A stretch of 64,000 nucleotides of DNA from Galerina marginata (Eukaryota > Basidiomycota > Agaricomycetes > Agaricales > Galerinaceae): contig JAECYW010000021.1 in NCBI GenBank assembly GCA_023014335.1, positions 310,001-374,000 on the forward strand, in the 5' to 3' direction. Every line of letters begins with the position of its first letter. Position 1 is the first letter of the stretch. The position numbers and the translations under genes were made by a program. Shown here piece by piece: positions 21,096 to 32,489 of this stretch. The notes beneath the pieces were generated by a model. That model saw nothing but the letters and a program-made list of their open reading frames with translations. It had not been told where the DNA came from and did not search any database.

Positions 21096-23857
21096 CAAGA
21101 GCGGAGAGTCTTAACCAACCCACTCTCTGCAGCTCTGACAGCGCTGGCGAGATCGATGTGGAAGAAGGGTGTATCGGTGGAGATGATCGGAGCATAACCC
21201 TCTGGACTGGGTGATTCACTTCCTGAGCGACGCTTCTTCAGGTCGCTAGATTCGATATCCTCCTTGGTGAAGCGTGGAAGCTCTTCGACTCCATCTCGGT
21301 ATGGAACAACAGCGGCGATGTCCCGTGTCGTGGCTGCAGAAAGTCCGGTGCCAAACCCACCCGCAATGAGAGCGCGGCGGATCCATGGGGACAGAACGGT
21401 GGCGAAGTGGAACTGGGAGTTTTGAGATTAATTCGGAGAAGAGAGGACCATTGACAAAAAATACTAACCTCTACCGGGTGGTCCGCCCACTTTTCGACTT
21501 CCGTACGGGTATCGATAAGGGCTTGCGTAGCCGTTATGTCGATATGAGATCTAAAATTGTATTTTAATTGACAAGGTTTTGTTGCAAGCGAAATGCTCAC
21601 TCACACTGTGGAAAAGTCGAGAACAATGGCATGTAGGATGGGTTTCCTTTCATTCTCCACCTGGTCGTTAGCGGCTCCTCCGCGTCCGGGACCTGGGTCA
21701 TTCCAAGGCCTATCGGCAAGCTTGACATGAGTCATGTCTCTGCCACGCCTCATGTTGTCTTTAACGTAATCCACAAGTGCAGAATTGACGATGGAGGAGT
21801 TGGGATATAGATAACTTTCTTCGAATCGATAGACGAGGACTCCAGGTGAAGGCGGGACAATTTTGATGTCTGGGCTGACAATTCCACCTCGAGACAGTGG
21901 CAAGAAAACTTCTCGTTCTCCCTTGCTGTCGTTGGATTCCTCGCGAACCTTGGCCCTTCCTAAGAAAGAGCCGCGAGGGTGGGCAACACGAACCAAGAGC
22001 AGGAACAGGGATGTTGCTATCGAAGTGTAAATACCGTCCTCGATTGTGGAGAAAACTGTAACAAGTACAGCTGCAGCCCAAATAAAGAACTCCAGAGGAG
22101 AAACACGCCAATATGAGTAGACCTAGGGTGTGTACAATTTGAGCTTCCTAGTTATGGCAGAAGAATGGTGTACTCACCTGAGATGGGGATGCCACAAGGT
22201 CCGCAACAGCGTGGATGATGATGGCAGACAGTCCGGCCGAAGGAATCCAGAAGAAGGCATCCGTCAAACCGTAGAGGGCAGTAATGACGATTATAGCAGT
22301 GAGAATACCAGCCAACGGTGTTCGGACGCCGGACTTGGACTTGAGAGCTGATCTAGAGAACGAACCAGTGGCAGGGTAGGCTCCAAAGCAGCAACCGATG
22401 GTATTTGTGACACCAATAGCGATGAGTTCTTGGTTAGGGTTGATCTTGTAACCATTCAATCGTCCGAACGCTAGAATCTAGTCAGTACAAACGAGCCAAA
22501 CATACTAAGTATCTCCTCACATTTAGAAATAGCAATATGCTCAAGAAGAAGGATGATGGTCGCTACGGGAAGTTCGGGTGCCAGGGCTTTGAGGAGAGAA
22601 GGATCTACATCCGGTCTCTTGATGTGCTTGAAACCAGGCGGCACAGTTTGCAAGATTTTGATGGGGTATTTGCCACTTTTGGTTTTTCTATGACGGCAAT
22701 AGAGCCAAGCAGCAAGCGTCAAGATGATGATTACGAAAGCGTTTCTTAAAACGCTGATGAAGAAGAGTAGGCGTTCTAGGAGAGGGTCAAAAATGTAATC
22801 AATACTTCACGATGGGAGGGCCTACCTCTGCGTGGAAATTTCCTGGTCAAATATAGACAGGTATAGCGGATAAGATAAAGAGCAACAAGGCCGGTAAGAC
22901 CCCAGGCGGCATCAAGTTGGGTGCGTGGCAAGCCCTTTAAAGTGTTGATGATAACTTTGAACGTGGCAGCTCGAGTGCTGTAAGAGCATTAAGACAGAAA
23001 CTATAGTATATAAAAGAGATACTGACTCGAATCCAGTAATTCCCATCAGCCCGGGGACCTGACCAGCCGCGATGTTAATGGCCGAACCAGTCATAAAACC
23101 ACTGACGGCCGGTGCAGAGATAAATTCGACAAGCCAGCCGATCCGAAGAAGACCAATGCCGAGTACGATGAACCCGCAGATGAAGGCCAGGACGGTCGCA
23201 ATTTGAGGGGCACCCCATTCCCCAGGGTGTTTAGCGTCGACATGTTTGATTACCTGCGACACAGTAAGAGACATAACGGCAACAGGTCCGATAGAGACAT
23301 CCTTTGAAGTGGCGAAGAACTGGTTGGTGTAAGTGAATAAGATGGAACACCGTATCAAAGTAAATATATCATACGCAATACAAGAGGACGCCGACGAAAG
23401 ACGAATAAAGACCGTATTCGGGAGGGAGAGTGGCGATCTTTTAAAGTACGTTAGCCAAACCAAAGTGAACATAAGAAAGAATCTCACAATGGCATAAGAC
23501 ATAGATTGTGGTACAACGACTATGCCGACGGTCAAACCCGCGATAAGGTCACCAGTGAGCCATCCCAAATCTGCAGGAAACAATCAGATACGACTCAGAG
23601 GGGAATGAAGGAGAGACACTAACTGTACTTCCCGATCCACGACAGGATGGGGAATAGACTTAGAAAGTAATCCTTTAACTGGAAGCAGAGAAGCAAGATT
23701 AATAAAGGAAGTGGGAAGAGAAGCAAAGATTTCGTACTCGTTGACCCGGGCTTTCAAAAATGTTGGACACATATTCCACACTGGAAACGACTGGGACTAC
23801 GGTCTCTGGATAGCCAATTACGCGCTTGCCAAAGCGTTTCGCTGAGGACCGAGACAT
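21096..23857 (-). CDS. SulP-family sulfate permease with STAS domain
   Basis: Plasma-membrane sulfate:H+ transporter. Chosen start is the ATG at 23857 (MSRSSAKRFGKRVIGYPE), because splicing then joins ESPGQR to LKDYFLSLFPILSWIGKYN and on to LGWLTGDLIAGLTVGIVVVP QSMSYA, the SulP signature. Later blocks: FFATSKDVSIGPVAVMSLTV, FICGFIVLGIGLLRIGWLVE, FISAPAVSGFMTGSAINIAA, NQELIAIGVTNTIGCCFGAY and PATGSFSRSALKSKSGVRTP. The C-terminal STAS domain includes PPSPGVLVYRFEESYLYPNS and IVLDFSTV, ending FFHIDLASAVRAAESGLVKT LRS at 21096. There are about a dozen short introns. An upstream in-frame extension to 24008 exists but is not conserved-looking. Confidence 0.92.
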
Positions 23858-25372
23858 TGCGGAGGCAGAGAGAGCGACGCGCAAGCAAGGGAGTGGGGTA
23901 ATCTGGCAAGGTCTTTATAGGACTTGTGACTGTGGAAATATCGCCCGAATAGACCCGGAAAAGGGGAGCGAAATACCGCTCGGGATCGTATTCGACACTA
24001 TGCGACATTGAGGGGAAAACTTCAGTTGGAGGACCTGAATATAGTGGCAGAATTCACATACGAAAAGAGACCTCGACCTGTTGACCGCGCAGACAGAGAT
24101 TCAATCGGATTTTTGCCTGAAATTAATGGCGTTAAGGCCGTAAACGAAAGGATTAGCTGGCATTAGTACGGATGAGCACAACTGTTGCGATATCTGTCCA
24201 AGATGGCGCAATAATTTTGATAGCCGCTGAGTTCGAAGGTGGGTAACTGCATATTATCCCACGCCCCGAACAGGCACCACGATATCTATATTCGTCCTAG
24301 TCTCAACGATCTGGAGGGCTTCACTGTCGTTCACGGAGCCAGTCAGGGTCTGTCACAAATCTTCCCCGAATCCACCTTTCTGTTCAAGTTAGACCCTCGA
24401 TGTTTAGCCATTTGACCTCCAAGAATTGAATCCTTCCCCAAGGCACCACCAACAGACTGACAGAAGGCGTCATTTTTGCGCCGAATGGTGCCGTTTGGAG
24501 CTATGTATATGTTCCTCAAACCTTCTCCCATCAATTGTCGATGAACTGCCCGAACTGAGTGATTCCGAAGAAAGCATGTGCACAAGACCAACTTGAAATC
24601 ATTCTTTTTTCAAAGCAGATCTTTTTCACGACCTTATACTTCACTCATCTTTTCACGAGGACCTGAGGGGTATATCTATTAGACGAAAAAATATGGCACT
24701 TCCACCAATATTTCCGGAATGGCGAGTCAGAGTGCCGTCGCGCCTGAATACCAACCAGGGCCGTGGATCCATGACGGGAACATGTCTGACTCTGCCAATT
24801 GTTTGGTAAGTCAATATTAATTAGACCTAGTAGGTATGTGGTCGGATGTGCAGAATGTTTGGAACTGTAGGTTCAGGCCACCGAATGCAGTTGCTCCTCT
24901 CGCTCGCGGTACCGGTTGGGTACCGGTATAATAAATTAATTACACCCCCAATCGGGACATCCACCGAAAAGAAATCAAAGAACCAAAACAGACGTCATGA
25001 TCAGCGAAGGTATTTCCGTTTGGCATTGCGGTCGGCTCTCTCGGCCCCTTAACTGTACTGGAGTGTGGCGCCGGTGCCGGGTAATGGGATGGGAGGAAGC
25101 TCTCCATTGGTTTATTTCCTCCTCTCAACTTGACTTGCAAAAAGTATACGTATTCGAGCTCCAGTAGCTTTCTACCTGCTTTTGACCAAGTCCATTCGAC
25201 TCGGATTATTTAAATATCATAACGTCTATAAAACCCGACTGTTCTTCTAATATGTACCTGATAAACCCAGTATCAAATACTTTCTCGAAGGGCGTCTACG
25301 GCCATTGAGGAAATCATTGGAGGAAGGATAGGACGATAAAATAGGATCATGCCAGCTTTTCTTTTACAAAGA
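23858..25372. other. Intergenic, SulP to terpene synthase
   Basis: About 1.5 kb with only short, unconvincing frames. It contains the SulP promoter and the terpene synthase 3' flank. No RNA gene or mobile element is recognised. Confidence 0.5.
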
Positions 25373-26613
25373 TTAATTAGGTAGGTGAAGGGTCAGAGCT
25401 CTTGTTTTCTTGATTTCCAGACCTTTGTTCCCAAAATAACGAGCACTTTCGAAAGACCAGTCGTCGTTGGCCCGGACCCACTGGGCAATACCGTCAATAA
25501 ATATCTTGACGCTCTGATCAGTCTCTATGTCCCAGGACGGCATATTCGCAAGGTTGTCGAGGAATGCCGCGAGGACTCCCTCGCCGTATTGTTCAAGCCA
25601 CTTGACTGCACCTTGAACTTCTAGATTTTGTTCCACCATCACTAACTCGACAGAGTTGTGAAGCTCTAACCCGCGGGATTTCTCCAAATTGAACGAATAG
25701 ATGTCCTGTCAGTAACGAAAAGGGATTCAGAAATAGGGTTCTGGAGCGAGTAGGCCTTGAAAGAACAACCGTAGCTTACGTTTATTATGGTCAGTAGATC
25801 AGTCCCTTGTTCGCGGATGGCAGTGAGTCGAGGATGGTGGAATGTCTCTTCCGGTATGTCGAGTCCAAATTCGCACAGCACGATACTTGGGAAACAGCCG
25901 GATGAATCCCGACGGATTAACATGAAATCTTCAAAGCTTCTATATCGACGGTTAGCTCGATCATCGGCTTCCTTCACCACCGCAGCTGTGTAGGCATCCA
26001 AGCTATCAACGAAATGATCCAAGCAAGCGGCGCCAGATGAGACGTAGCTGGAGGCTCGTATCCAGAAGCTGACGGGAAAAGGTTAATATGATGCAGCTAA
26101 CAAGAGGGAGAATTTTCGTACTCGCGAGCCATAGCGCCTAAAATAAGGTCCCCGGCTGGCCTTTCCTTGTGTGGATTCCGGAAGGCATCCATGACGGTGT
26201 CACGAATTTTGTTGGCTTTGTCGCCGTCGGCGATGTCGGTGTAGTCGTCATAAAGAAACAGCAGATTCATCAAATCACAACACAATCGGACAATTGCTAA
26301 AAAGAATGATATAATGAATAGAACGTCGGCGCACTGTGACATGCGGATTCACTTTTCTCTCGTGATGAAAATGCGAGACAAGCTAGCAGGTCTATTTTTT
26401 AATCAGCGACATATTTTGATAGGAAAACGAGGCTAGAAACTCACTGAAGTCACAAAGGTTGAAGGCCATGAGGCCAGTTTCATCCAATGGTTGGTAGGAT
26501 TCCGCCCAAGCAATGGACTCGGCTTTGGCTTCGTAGTAGTATTCGCTCAGATTGCGAGCCCATGGAAAATTGGCGAGTATGTCGGGAAGGGTCAACTGGA
26601 GTGGTGCTGGCAT
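25373..26613 (-). CDS. Class I sesquiterpene synthase
   Basis: Cyclises farnesyl diphosphate to a sesquiterpene; the product cannot be told from sequence. Start is the ATG at 26613 (MPAPLQLTLPDILANFPWAR). The metal-binding Asp-rich motif is in LLFLYDDYTD (DDxxD form). The second, NSE motif is N-D-I-Y-S-F-N-L-E, split by an intron between IIN and DIYSFNLEK. The conserved C-terminal pair is in WSFESARYFGNKG. About five exons and about 345 residues, the normal length for basidiomycete enzymes. No P450, oxidase or transporter of a terpene cluster lies nearby except the SulP gene, so it appears as a lone synthase. Confidence 0.93.
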
Positions 26614-27967
26614 GGCGGCCAAGCCAAATGTCCGTAAAGGGCACTCTGAGAGAGCGATTGGTGAAAATTTACCAGTTATATATCTCTCGAGACCACCAGA
26701 TTGGCCATTTCACACAAAGGACCTAAGGCGTTATCTGTAAATCATGGAAATTGTGTTCCGACCTCGGCGCCTTACGAGAATGCCAGTCCACCTACACCAG
26801 GTACAGGACAATCTTTCGGGGGCAGACTGTTCGCCTCCGTTTGGGACCGATCTTGTATGGTTAAAATTTTTTTGGGGTTCTGCGTTGGTTGTTAAAAACG
26901 TACGAACAGGAGAGACAATCAAATGGCGAGCGAACCACGTCCGACAGCGAGCGGCAGCCGACAAAAACAGAGAAATTTGCGACCGAGATCAAATCAAAAT
27001 GAGGATGGCTAACAAGCCTGCGATTACCTGAGCAGTTTATGAGGCTACCATAGAAGTTGTGCAATACAAGGAAAAAATAGCGTACGCTTTCAAACATTTA
27101 TTTAAGCAGTTAAATCTTACCAAATCACTTGCCGCAGAAATGTCGGTTCAAACACAGTCCAGATGTCCTCGAAAAACATATTTGCCTGGTTCCATTAGTG
27201 TGATCACCTCAAATAATTACCCAAGGTGTGGCAACGAGTGCCGCAGGTGTGATATCGCAAGACTTTCGACGATGCTGCCTGAAGAGTACTAAAATTGGTA
27301 TCAGGTAGGTGCGATTGCGATGCGTGCGGAGGTCCTCTGCATCCTCCAAATTCGACTGGACTTCAACGACCACGAAACCGCCAGGCTCTTTCCGTAGTTC
27401 CCCGTCCTTCCGACAGACTGGCGACGCGATAGTCCATTCAAGAGTTTTCAAATCCAAAGTCGAGGGACCCCATTCTGGCCGTGACCGCAGACACTGATGT
27501 CGTGGCATCTGTACCTTTGGATCACGACGGCTCCCAAAGGACAAAATTAACGCCATTACGTATAGTACAGTCAAGTAGTGTGTCCATGGCGCACTGATCT
27601 TAACTTGAACGGAGTAGAAGCAGGTGTCGTCCATGTTAAAAGATCGGCACAATGATCCGTGCAACTGCGCCAAGAAAGTCCTTCATATTGCACATGAGGC
27701 AGGCATGACCAGGCCGGCTTTCTAAAATAAGCGCCCATATCTTGGGAATTACTTGGGAAGCAGACATTGAATCCGAAGCCGCGATGAAGGAAGAGAAGAT
27801 GGTGATGGCGGAGGTCAAATAAGGCAATCTCGGGTTGGTCGTGATCGTGGGTGTGCACAGCTCTGGCTCTTTCTTCCACCATCTTTCTTCTCTCTCCAGC
27901 CCAGTGCGCGGTGCGCCTGTATCACCATCTATCACGACAACCACTACCCTCAATTTGATACGATTTA
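26614..27967. other. Intergenic, terpene synthase to STRAP
   Basis: About 1.35 kb. A 154-codon minus-strand frame (27673-27209) has a protein-like middle (KTLEWTIASPVCRKDGELRK, then PGGFVVVEVQSNLEDAEDL) but no recognisable family and no clear splice partners. Otherwise nothing is supported. Confidence 0.45.
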
Positions 27968-29176
27968 ATGTCAACTCCTCTGCGATCCACTCCTCTCGTG
28001 GCACCAGGCCACACCCGACCCATCACCCATCTTTCTTTTTCTCCGATCCAAGACGACAGCTCGTTCTTATTAGTATCCAGCTGTAAAGATGGAAACCCGA
28101 TGCTGAGAGAATGGACTGGCGATTGGATTGGCACCTTCCTCGGTCACAAAGGTGCTGTTTGGAGCACTAAGCTCTCCTTGGATGGCTCAAGAGCTGCGTC
28201 AGGCAGCGCGGATTTCACCGCGTAAGCCTTCGAAATTCGTCATATATCACCTTGCTTACCTGCAACTAGGAAAGTATGGGATACATACTCCGGAAACTGT
28301 CTCCATTCATTCCCACATAACCACATCGTCCGGAGCGTCGCTTTGTCCCCTCAGGCGACTCATCTGTTGACAGGTGGGCAGGAAAAGAAAATTCGTATAT
28401 TCGACCTCAACCGCCCAGATGCCGAACCCGAATATCTCTTTGATTCTGGCCTGCTCTCCCATGAAGGAACTATCAAAAGTGTCGTCTGGGTTGGTGATCA
28501 CACAGGTGTGACCGCCGGCGATGACGGGAAGGTCAAGTCAGTACATTTGACAGCTGGCAGAGAGGTTTCTGTCGTTAACCTTATATACTCTTCCTCGTCT
28601 GCACAGATGGTGGGATCTTCGATCACGCGAGCTGACGAAAACCATTGCATATTCCGACCCGATCACGTCGATGGAACTGTCTTTACCGACGCAACGATTA
28701 GTGGTAACTTCAGGGAAGAACGTCGAGTTCATTCCTGCCTTGCCCCACTCTGGTCACAATACACATAGTCTTACCCTTCGATACGCTCCTTCATCTGCCT
28801 CCATTCACCCCATTCTTCAAGACCGTTTCGTTACAGGTAGTATGAGCGACGAATGGGTGCGGGTTCACAGCATCAACGGAGAAGAGAGGGATGTACTCAA
28901 GGGTCACCACGGTCCTGTTCATTGCGTTGAATTCAGTCCTGACGGAGAGATGTATGCCAGTGGAAGTGGTGAGTTCCACTAGCCTGTAAACCATCACCAG
29001 AAGACTAATCACTCTCATACATTTCCAATCAAAAGAGGATGGTTAGTAAAATCTAATTTAGACTTGAAAGTCATTTCTTATTCAAATGTGGCTTTTCAGG
29101 TACTATCCGACTCTGGCAAACTACTCCCGGCAAAACCTATGGGCTGTGGCAGGGAACAAGCACGAACGGGCACTAA
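27968..29176 (+). CDS. STRAP: WD40 protein STRAP (unrip)
   Basis: Seven-bladed WD40 protein that in animals joins the SMN complex and binds TGF-beta receptor complexes. It begins at the ATG at 27968. Diagnostic blocks: PGHTRPITHLSFS, CKDGNPMLREWTGDWIGTFL, GHKGAVWSTKLS, SADFTAKVWDTYSG (joined over an intron), HNHIVRSVALSPQATHLLTG, GQEKKIRIFDLNRPDAEP, WWDLRSRELTKTIAYSDPIT, HGPVHCVEFSPDGEMYASGS and EDGTIRLWQTTPGKTYGLWQ. TGDWIGTFLGHKGAVW and the final GKTYGLW are shared with human STRAP. It lacks the longer C-terminal tail of the animal protein. At least five exons. Confidence 0.93.
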
Positions 29177-29375
29177 CTCGAGTTAAATGTATACAAATTG
29201 AGAGCTCATTTTCAGGTTGTCTCGTTGATCGACGTTCTGTAGTACGAATGTTGCCCACTGTTTTGTTTTTTAATCTTTAATTTGACATGACCGATATTAC
29301 GTCATGCCTGGCTCCGACTAAGCTAATAATAAGATCTAGGCTTCATACTGTATTCAATCTCTCATTTACACCGCC

Positions 29376-30222
29376 ATGTCAGGAATTCACCATTCTCCTT
29401 CCCCCTCACGCGACTCTTATTCAAGTCCCAGACCACCTCGCTCACCCTCACCACCTTCTCAGATATTCCATCCATCAATTCTACCTCACTCTGTCCCGAC
29501 ACCAGCTCTAGTGGAATCGGTAGCTGGAGGAGCTCACTATGCTGGAGCCAAGGTAGATTCAGATGCCGTTCTGAAGCACAGGAGAAGTAGTGGCACCCGA
29601 TCCCATAATGCTCTTAAGCATGACCACCAACGCATTCTGGACGATCTGACGGAGCTATATTGTTGTCGGCCAACTCTAGAAATCTTCGAGAGATCATGGA
29701 GTAAAGATGCAGAATTTGAGGACCCGCTTTCCAAATGCAAAGGATATCATGAGTACTCAGCGCAAGTGAGTGAATTCGTACATTCTTTTACCGTCTTGCT
29801 AACAAATACGACAAGTGGTTTGCAATGGTAGGCAGTATCCATCTGGGCTTGGAATTAGATTTACCTACGTCGCGTTCAGCCTAAGCTCTTCTCGAAATCG
29901 GAACAAATGTCAAAGCGCGTAATGTCTTCAACGGATAGCCCAAACCAATTAATCTACCACCAGACTCAAGAGTATACTACCCGTCTCCTGAAAAGAAAGA
30001 AGGTATGTTTTTGGAAACATGGCACTTTCATCTCAATCAAAATGTCGGCAGGTCATCGAGTCGATTATCATTGTGGACTTGGACGAGAACGAAAAAATCA
30101 TTCGAATGATTGACAAGTGGGACGGCAAGGACCTGCCAGTGCATTACGGCGCATCTTTTATTCGAAGTTTGAGTGCCAAAGTGGCCCCATGGTTGTTCCA
30201 CGTCCCGAAGGTCTCGAGTTAA
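29376..30222 (+). CDS. NTF2-like/DUF2358-type protein
   Basis: Starts at the ATG at 29376 with a Ser/Pro-rich N-terminus (MSGIHHSPSPSRDSYSSPRP). The folded part begins HDHQRILDDLTELYCCRPTL EIFERSW, then DAEFEDPLSKCKGYHEYSAQ, and by splicing WFAMPKLFSKSEQMSKRVMS and EYTTRLLKRKKVIESIIIVD, then IIRMIDKWDG and APWLFHVPK. This is the layout of a SnoaL/NTF2-like domain (DUF2358 type). No catalytic function is known. Exons include a 14-base piece near 29815-29828. The last intron or stop is uncertain, because GTCTCG after HVPK may be read through to TAA at 30222 or spliced. Confidence 0.7.
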
Positions 30223-30584
30223 TGTGCTCAAGGAGCCACGCAATCATCCGCTTTTCTCTTTCCATTCACCACCTGATGTTATGACGCTTTCCCATTTAAT
30301 ATATGATATATTTCAGCTGGCGCTGACTTTTAGTGTAAGTACTAGTACTGTATTATGTCGCCCTCTAGTGCCACTGCATGTTGTATATAGCCTAACCATA
30401 TGCACAAGCTCGTCCTTCTTGGGTATGCAGTACTTACTCTTATGTCAGTATGACATCGCGTGTCTATTTACTTCATCTTCAAATATAGGATAGGAACGGT
30501 GGTCAGGTGAGGTCCTCAAGAAGGTATGTAACTTTCAGGGTGTGGCTCATACATAAAGAGGCCATAGTTTGCCCATCGATTCTC
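30223..30584. other. Intergenic
   Basis: About 360 bases between the NTF2-like gene and the SDR gene. AT-rich, with no supported gene. It may hold a last exon of the upstream gene. Confidence 0.45.
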
Positions 30585-31693
30585 ATGGCTACTTCTTCTG
30601 CACCTCCAGTTCAGTCTGTGTCCCCGCTGGCCCCCATTGGCGTAAGCGCAGCTCTTCATGCCTCAGACGATCCGTCGTTCAAACCAAAACCCAAAATTTT
30701 CGATGAATTTGCTCTGACGGACAGAGTAGGCATAGTATCCGGTGGGAATAGAGGGCTTGGGCTCGAGATGGCGCTGGCTCTGTGTGAAGCTGGGGCCCGT
30801 GCCATTTACTGCTTTGACCTGCCAGCTACTCCCTCGGCCGAATGGAAAAAAACCCATGAATATATCCAAAAAATGGGCAATGGATCGAGGTTGGAGTATG
30901 TCAGCATTGACGTCCGCGACCAGGAGGCACTGTGGAAAAAAGCCCAGGATATAGGAGACCACGAACAGCGGATGGATATCTGCGTCGCTGCTGCCGGAAT
31001 ATTGAAGGCTCATACGGACTGTCTGACTTACCCTGCACAACAGTTCAAGGATGTTAGTGATTTGACCATCTTCTCGTAAAGCTCCCTTGACAAATGTGTA
31101 TAGGTTCTGGACGTTAACACCAATGGAGTGCTTTTCACCGCACAGGCTGCCGGGCAGCAAATGCGGCGATTTGGAAATGGGGGCAGCATCATCCTCATTG
31201 CTTCCATGTCTGGGAGCATAACGAACAAGGTAGTCATCTTGATGTTAATCCATGTCAAAGGTCTTGACGGAACTAGGACCACGCCTGGGTTTCATACAAC
31301 AGTAGCAAATCGGCGGTGCTTCAAATGGCTCGCAGCATGGCCTGTGAGCTGGGTCAAGAAAATATTCGTGTTAACTCTCTGTCTCCGGGGCACATATACA
31401 CCTCGTGGGTCCAGTCTTGTCACGGTTTATGGTACCCGACTAGCTGACTCCTTTAAGGATGACTGCGGCCTATCTCGATACCCAGCCACATCTACTTGAC
31501 AAGTGGTCCAGTCTGAACCCGATGGGACGCATTGGCCGTCCAGATGAGCTTCGCGGTGTCATTACATGGCTGGCAAGCGATGCGTCTAGCTTCTGCACTG
31601 GGAGCGAGTGCGTGGTACCCACTAGCCAATCGGCAATAACAACTGACCTCCCATTTCAGCATTCTCGTAAGTGGTGGCCATCATGCGTGGTGA
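30585..31693 (+). CDS. Short-chain dehydrogenase/reductase (SDR), sugar-alcohol type likely
   Basis: NAD(P)(H)-dependent oxidoreductase of the classical SDR fold. Start is the ATG at 30585 (MATSSAPPVQSVSPLAPIGV). Cofactor loop: GIVSGGNRGLGLEMALALCE (GxxxGxG). Then AAAGIL in place of the usual NNAG, VLDVNTNGVLFTAQAAGQQM, the catalytic Ser in SIILIASMSG, and the YxxxK pair in SYNSSKSAVLQMARSMA. Next come IRVNSLSPGHIYT and DKWSSLNPMGRIGRPDELRG, and an end SDILVSGGHHAW reached by splicing (donor GTGCGTGG near 31605). The long N-terminal extension and this tail resemble fungal sorbose reductase/mannitol 2-dehydrogenase proteins, but the substrate is inference. Confidence 0.85.
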
Positions 31694-31993
31694 AGCTGGA
31701 AACAGACGACGATTGGAGAATGTCGGAAGAACAAATTGTAATATTTCTTTCAACACTGAGTTAAAATCGGCCCATGCTGGCCTGACAGCATGTTTACTCT
31801 GAGAGAGTGAGATCCGACTATCAAGCCAGGGAGCATGAGAGAGTCGGGAAAGCGGGCGGCGAGAATATGACCGATGAGATATTGATGGAATAATTATACT
31901 TGAGAAGAGATGGGGCGAGATGCCTAGGGAAGCATGAGAAACAGCGTGTGGGTATAGCAAAAGCAATGTTGCGAAAATATGCCAACGTGACGG

Positions 31994-32327
31994 TCATAGA
32001 GCGCGAAACTCTTGCAAAGCTTGGTCGGTTTTTTGCTTGCGTTCTTTAGCTTGCTCCCGATTCTGTGCAGTCCGGTCGAGGCGCTATATGTGAATATATC
32101 ACCTTGTGTGTACGCAAATGATAAATTGGCCATACCTCGGACCTGAGGCAGTGGTTCAACTCATCCTTCTGCTTGTTGCATGAGCCAATAAACCGATTCC
32201 ATCCGGCTGCGTGGCATTGCTCCAGGGCCTGAATGAATTCCTTACACACTGGCAACAATGTCGGTCAAGCAAAAACAAGAGAGGGAGATCACTGACCTAG
32301 CTTTTTGTCGGACAGCTGGGGGTGCAT
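31994..32327 (-). CDS. CMC2: Cytochrome c oxidase biogenesis protein CMC2
   Basis: Three exons encode about 75 residues. Exon 1 gives MHPQLSDKKL from the ATG at 32327. It joins to VCKEFIQALEQCHAAGWNRF, then GSCNKQKDELNHCLRSE, then RLDRTAQNREQAKERKQKTD and QALQEFRAL. The twin CX9C motif is exact: C-KEFIQALEQ-C and C-NKQKDELNH-C. The MHPQL start is the hallmark of CMC2, a mitochondrial intermembrane-space protein of complex IV assembly. Start codons of CMC2 and transketolase are about 160 bases apart, head-to-head. Confidence 0.93.
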
Positions 32328-32489
32328 AAAGAACGATGTTGAAAATTCAGGTACCAGCGAGCCGGCAACTCGGGGAAGACGTGCCGATGGGACTTCTGAA
32401 TCCAGATCCTGCAGATTAGATAAAAGTGACGCATACCTGAATCGTTTGTTCAGAATCACTCAGCCATTTATCTCTCTTCCCAGACAACC
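32328..32489. promoter_or_regulatory. Shared upstream region, CMC2 and transketolase
   Basis: The 162 bases between divergent start codons must hold both promoters and 5' UTRs. No clear TATA box is seen. Confidence 0.5.

Noticed and set aside
23754..24008. SulP start at 24008
   Set aside because: The frame from 24008 gives an unrelated peptide and is out of frame with the permease N-terminus. The ATG at 23857 reads directly into the conserved region.
27571..28004. Minus-strand frames opposite the STRAP 5' end, with a hydrophobic end resembling a small proteolipid
   Set aside because: They overlap the STRAP start in antisense and the expected proteolipid motifs are missing.
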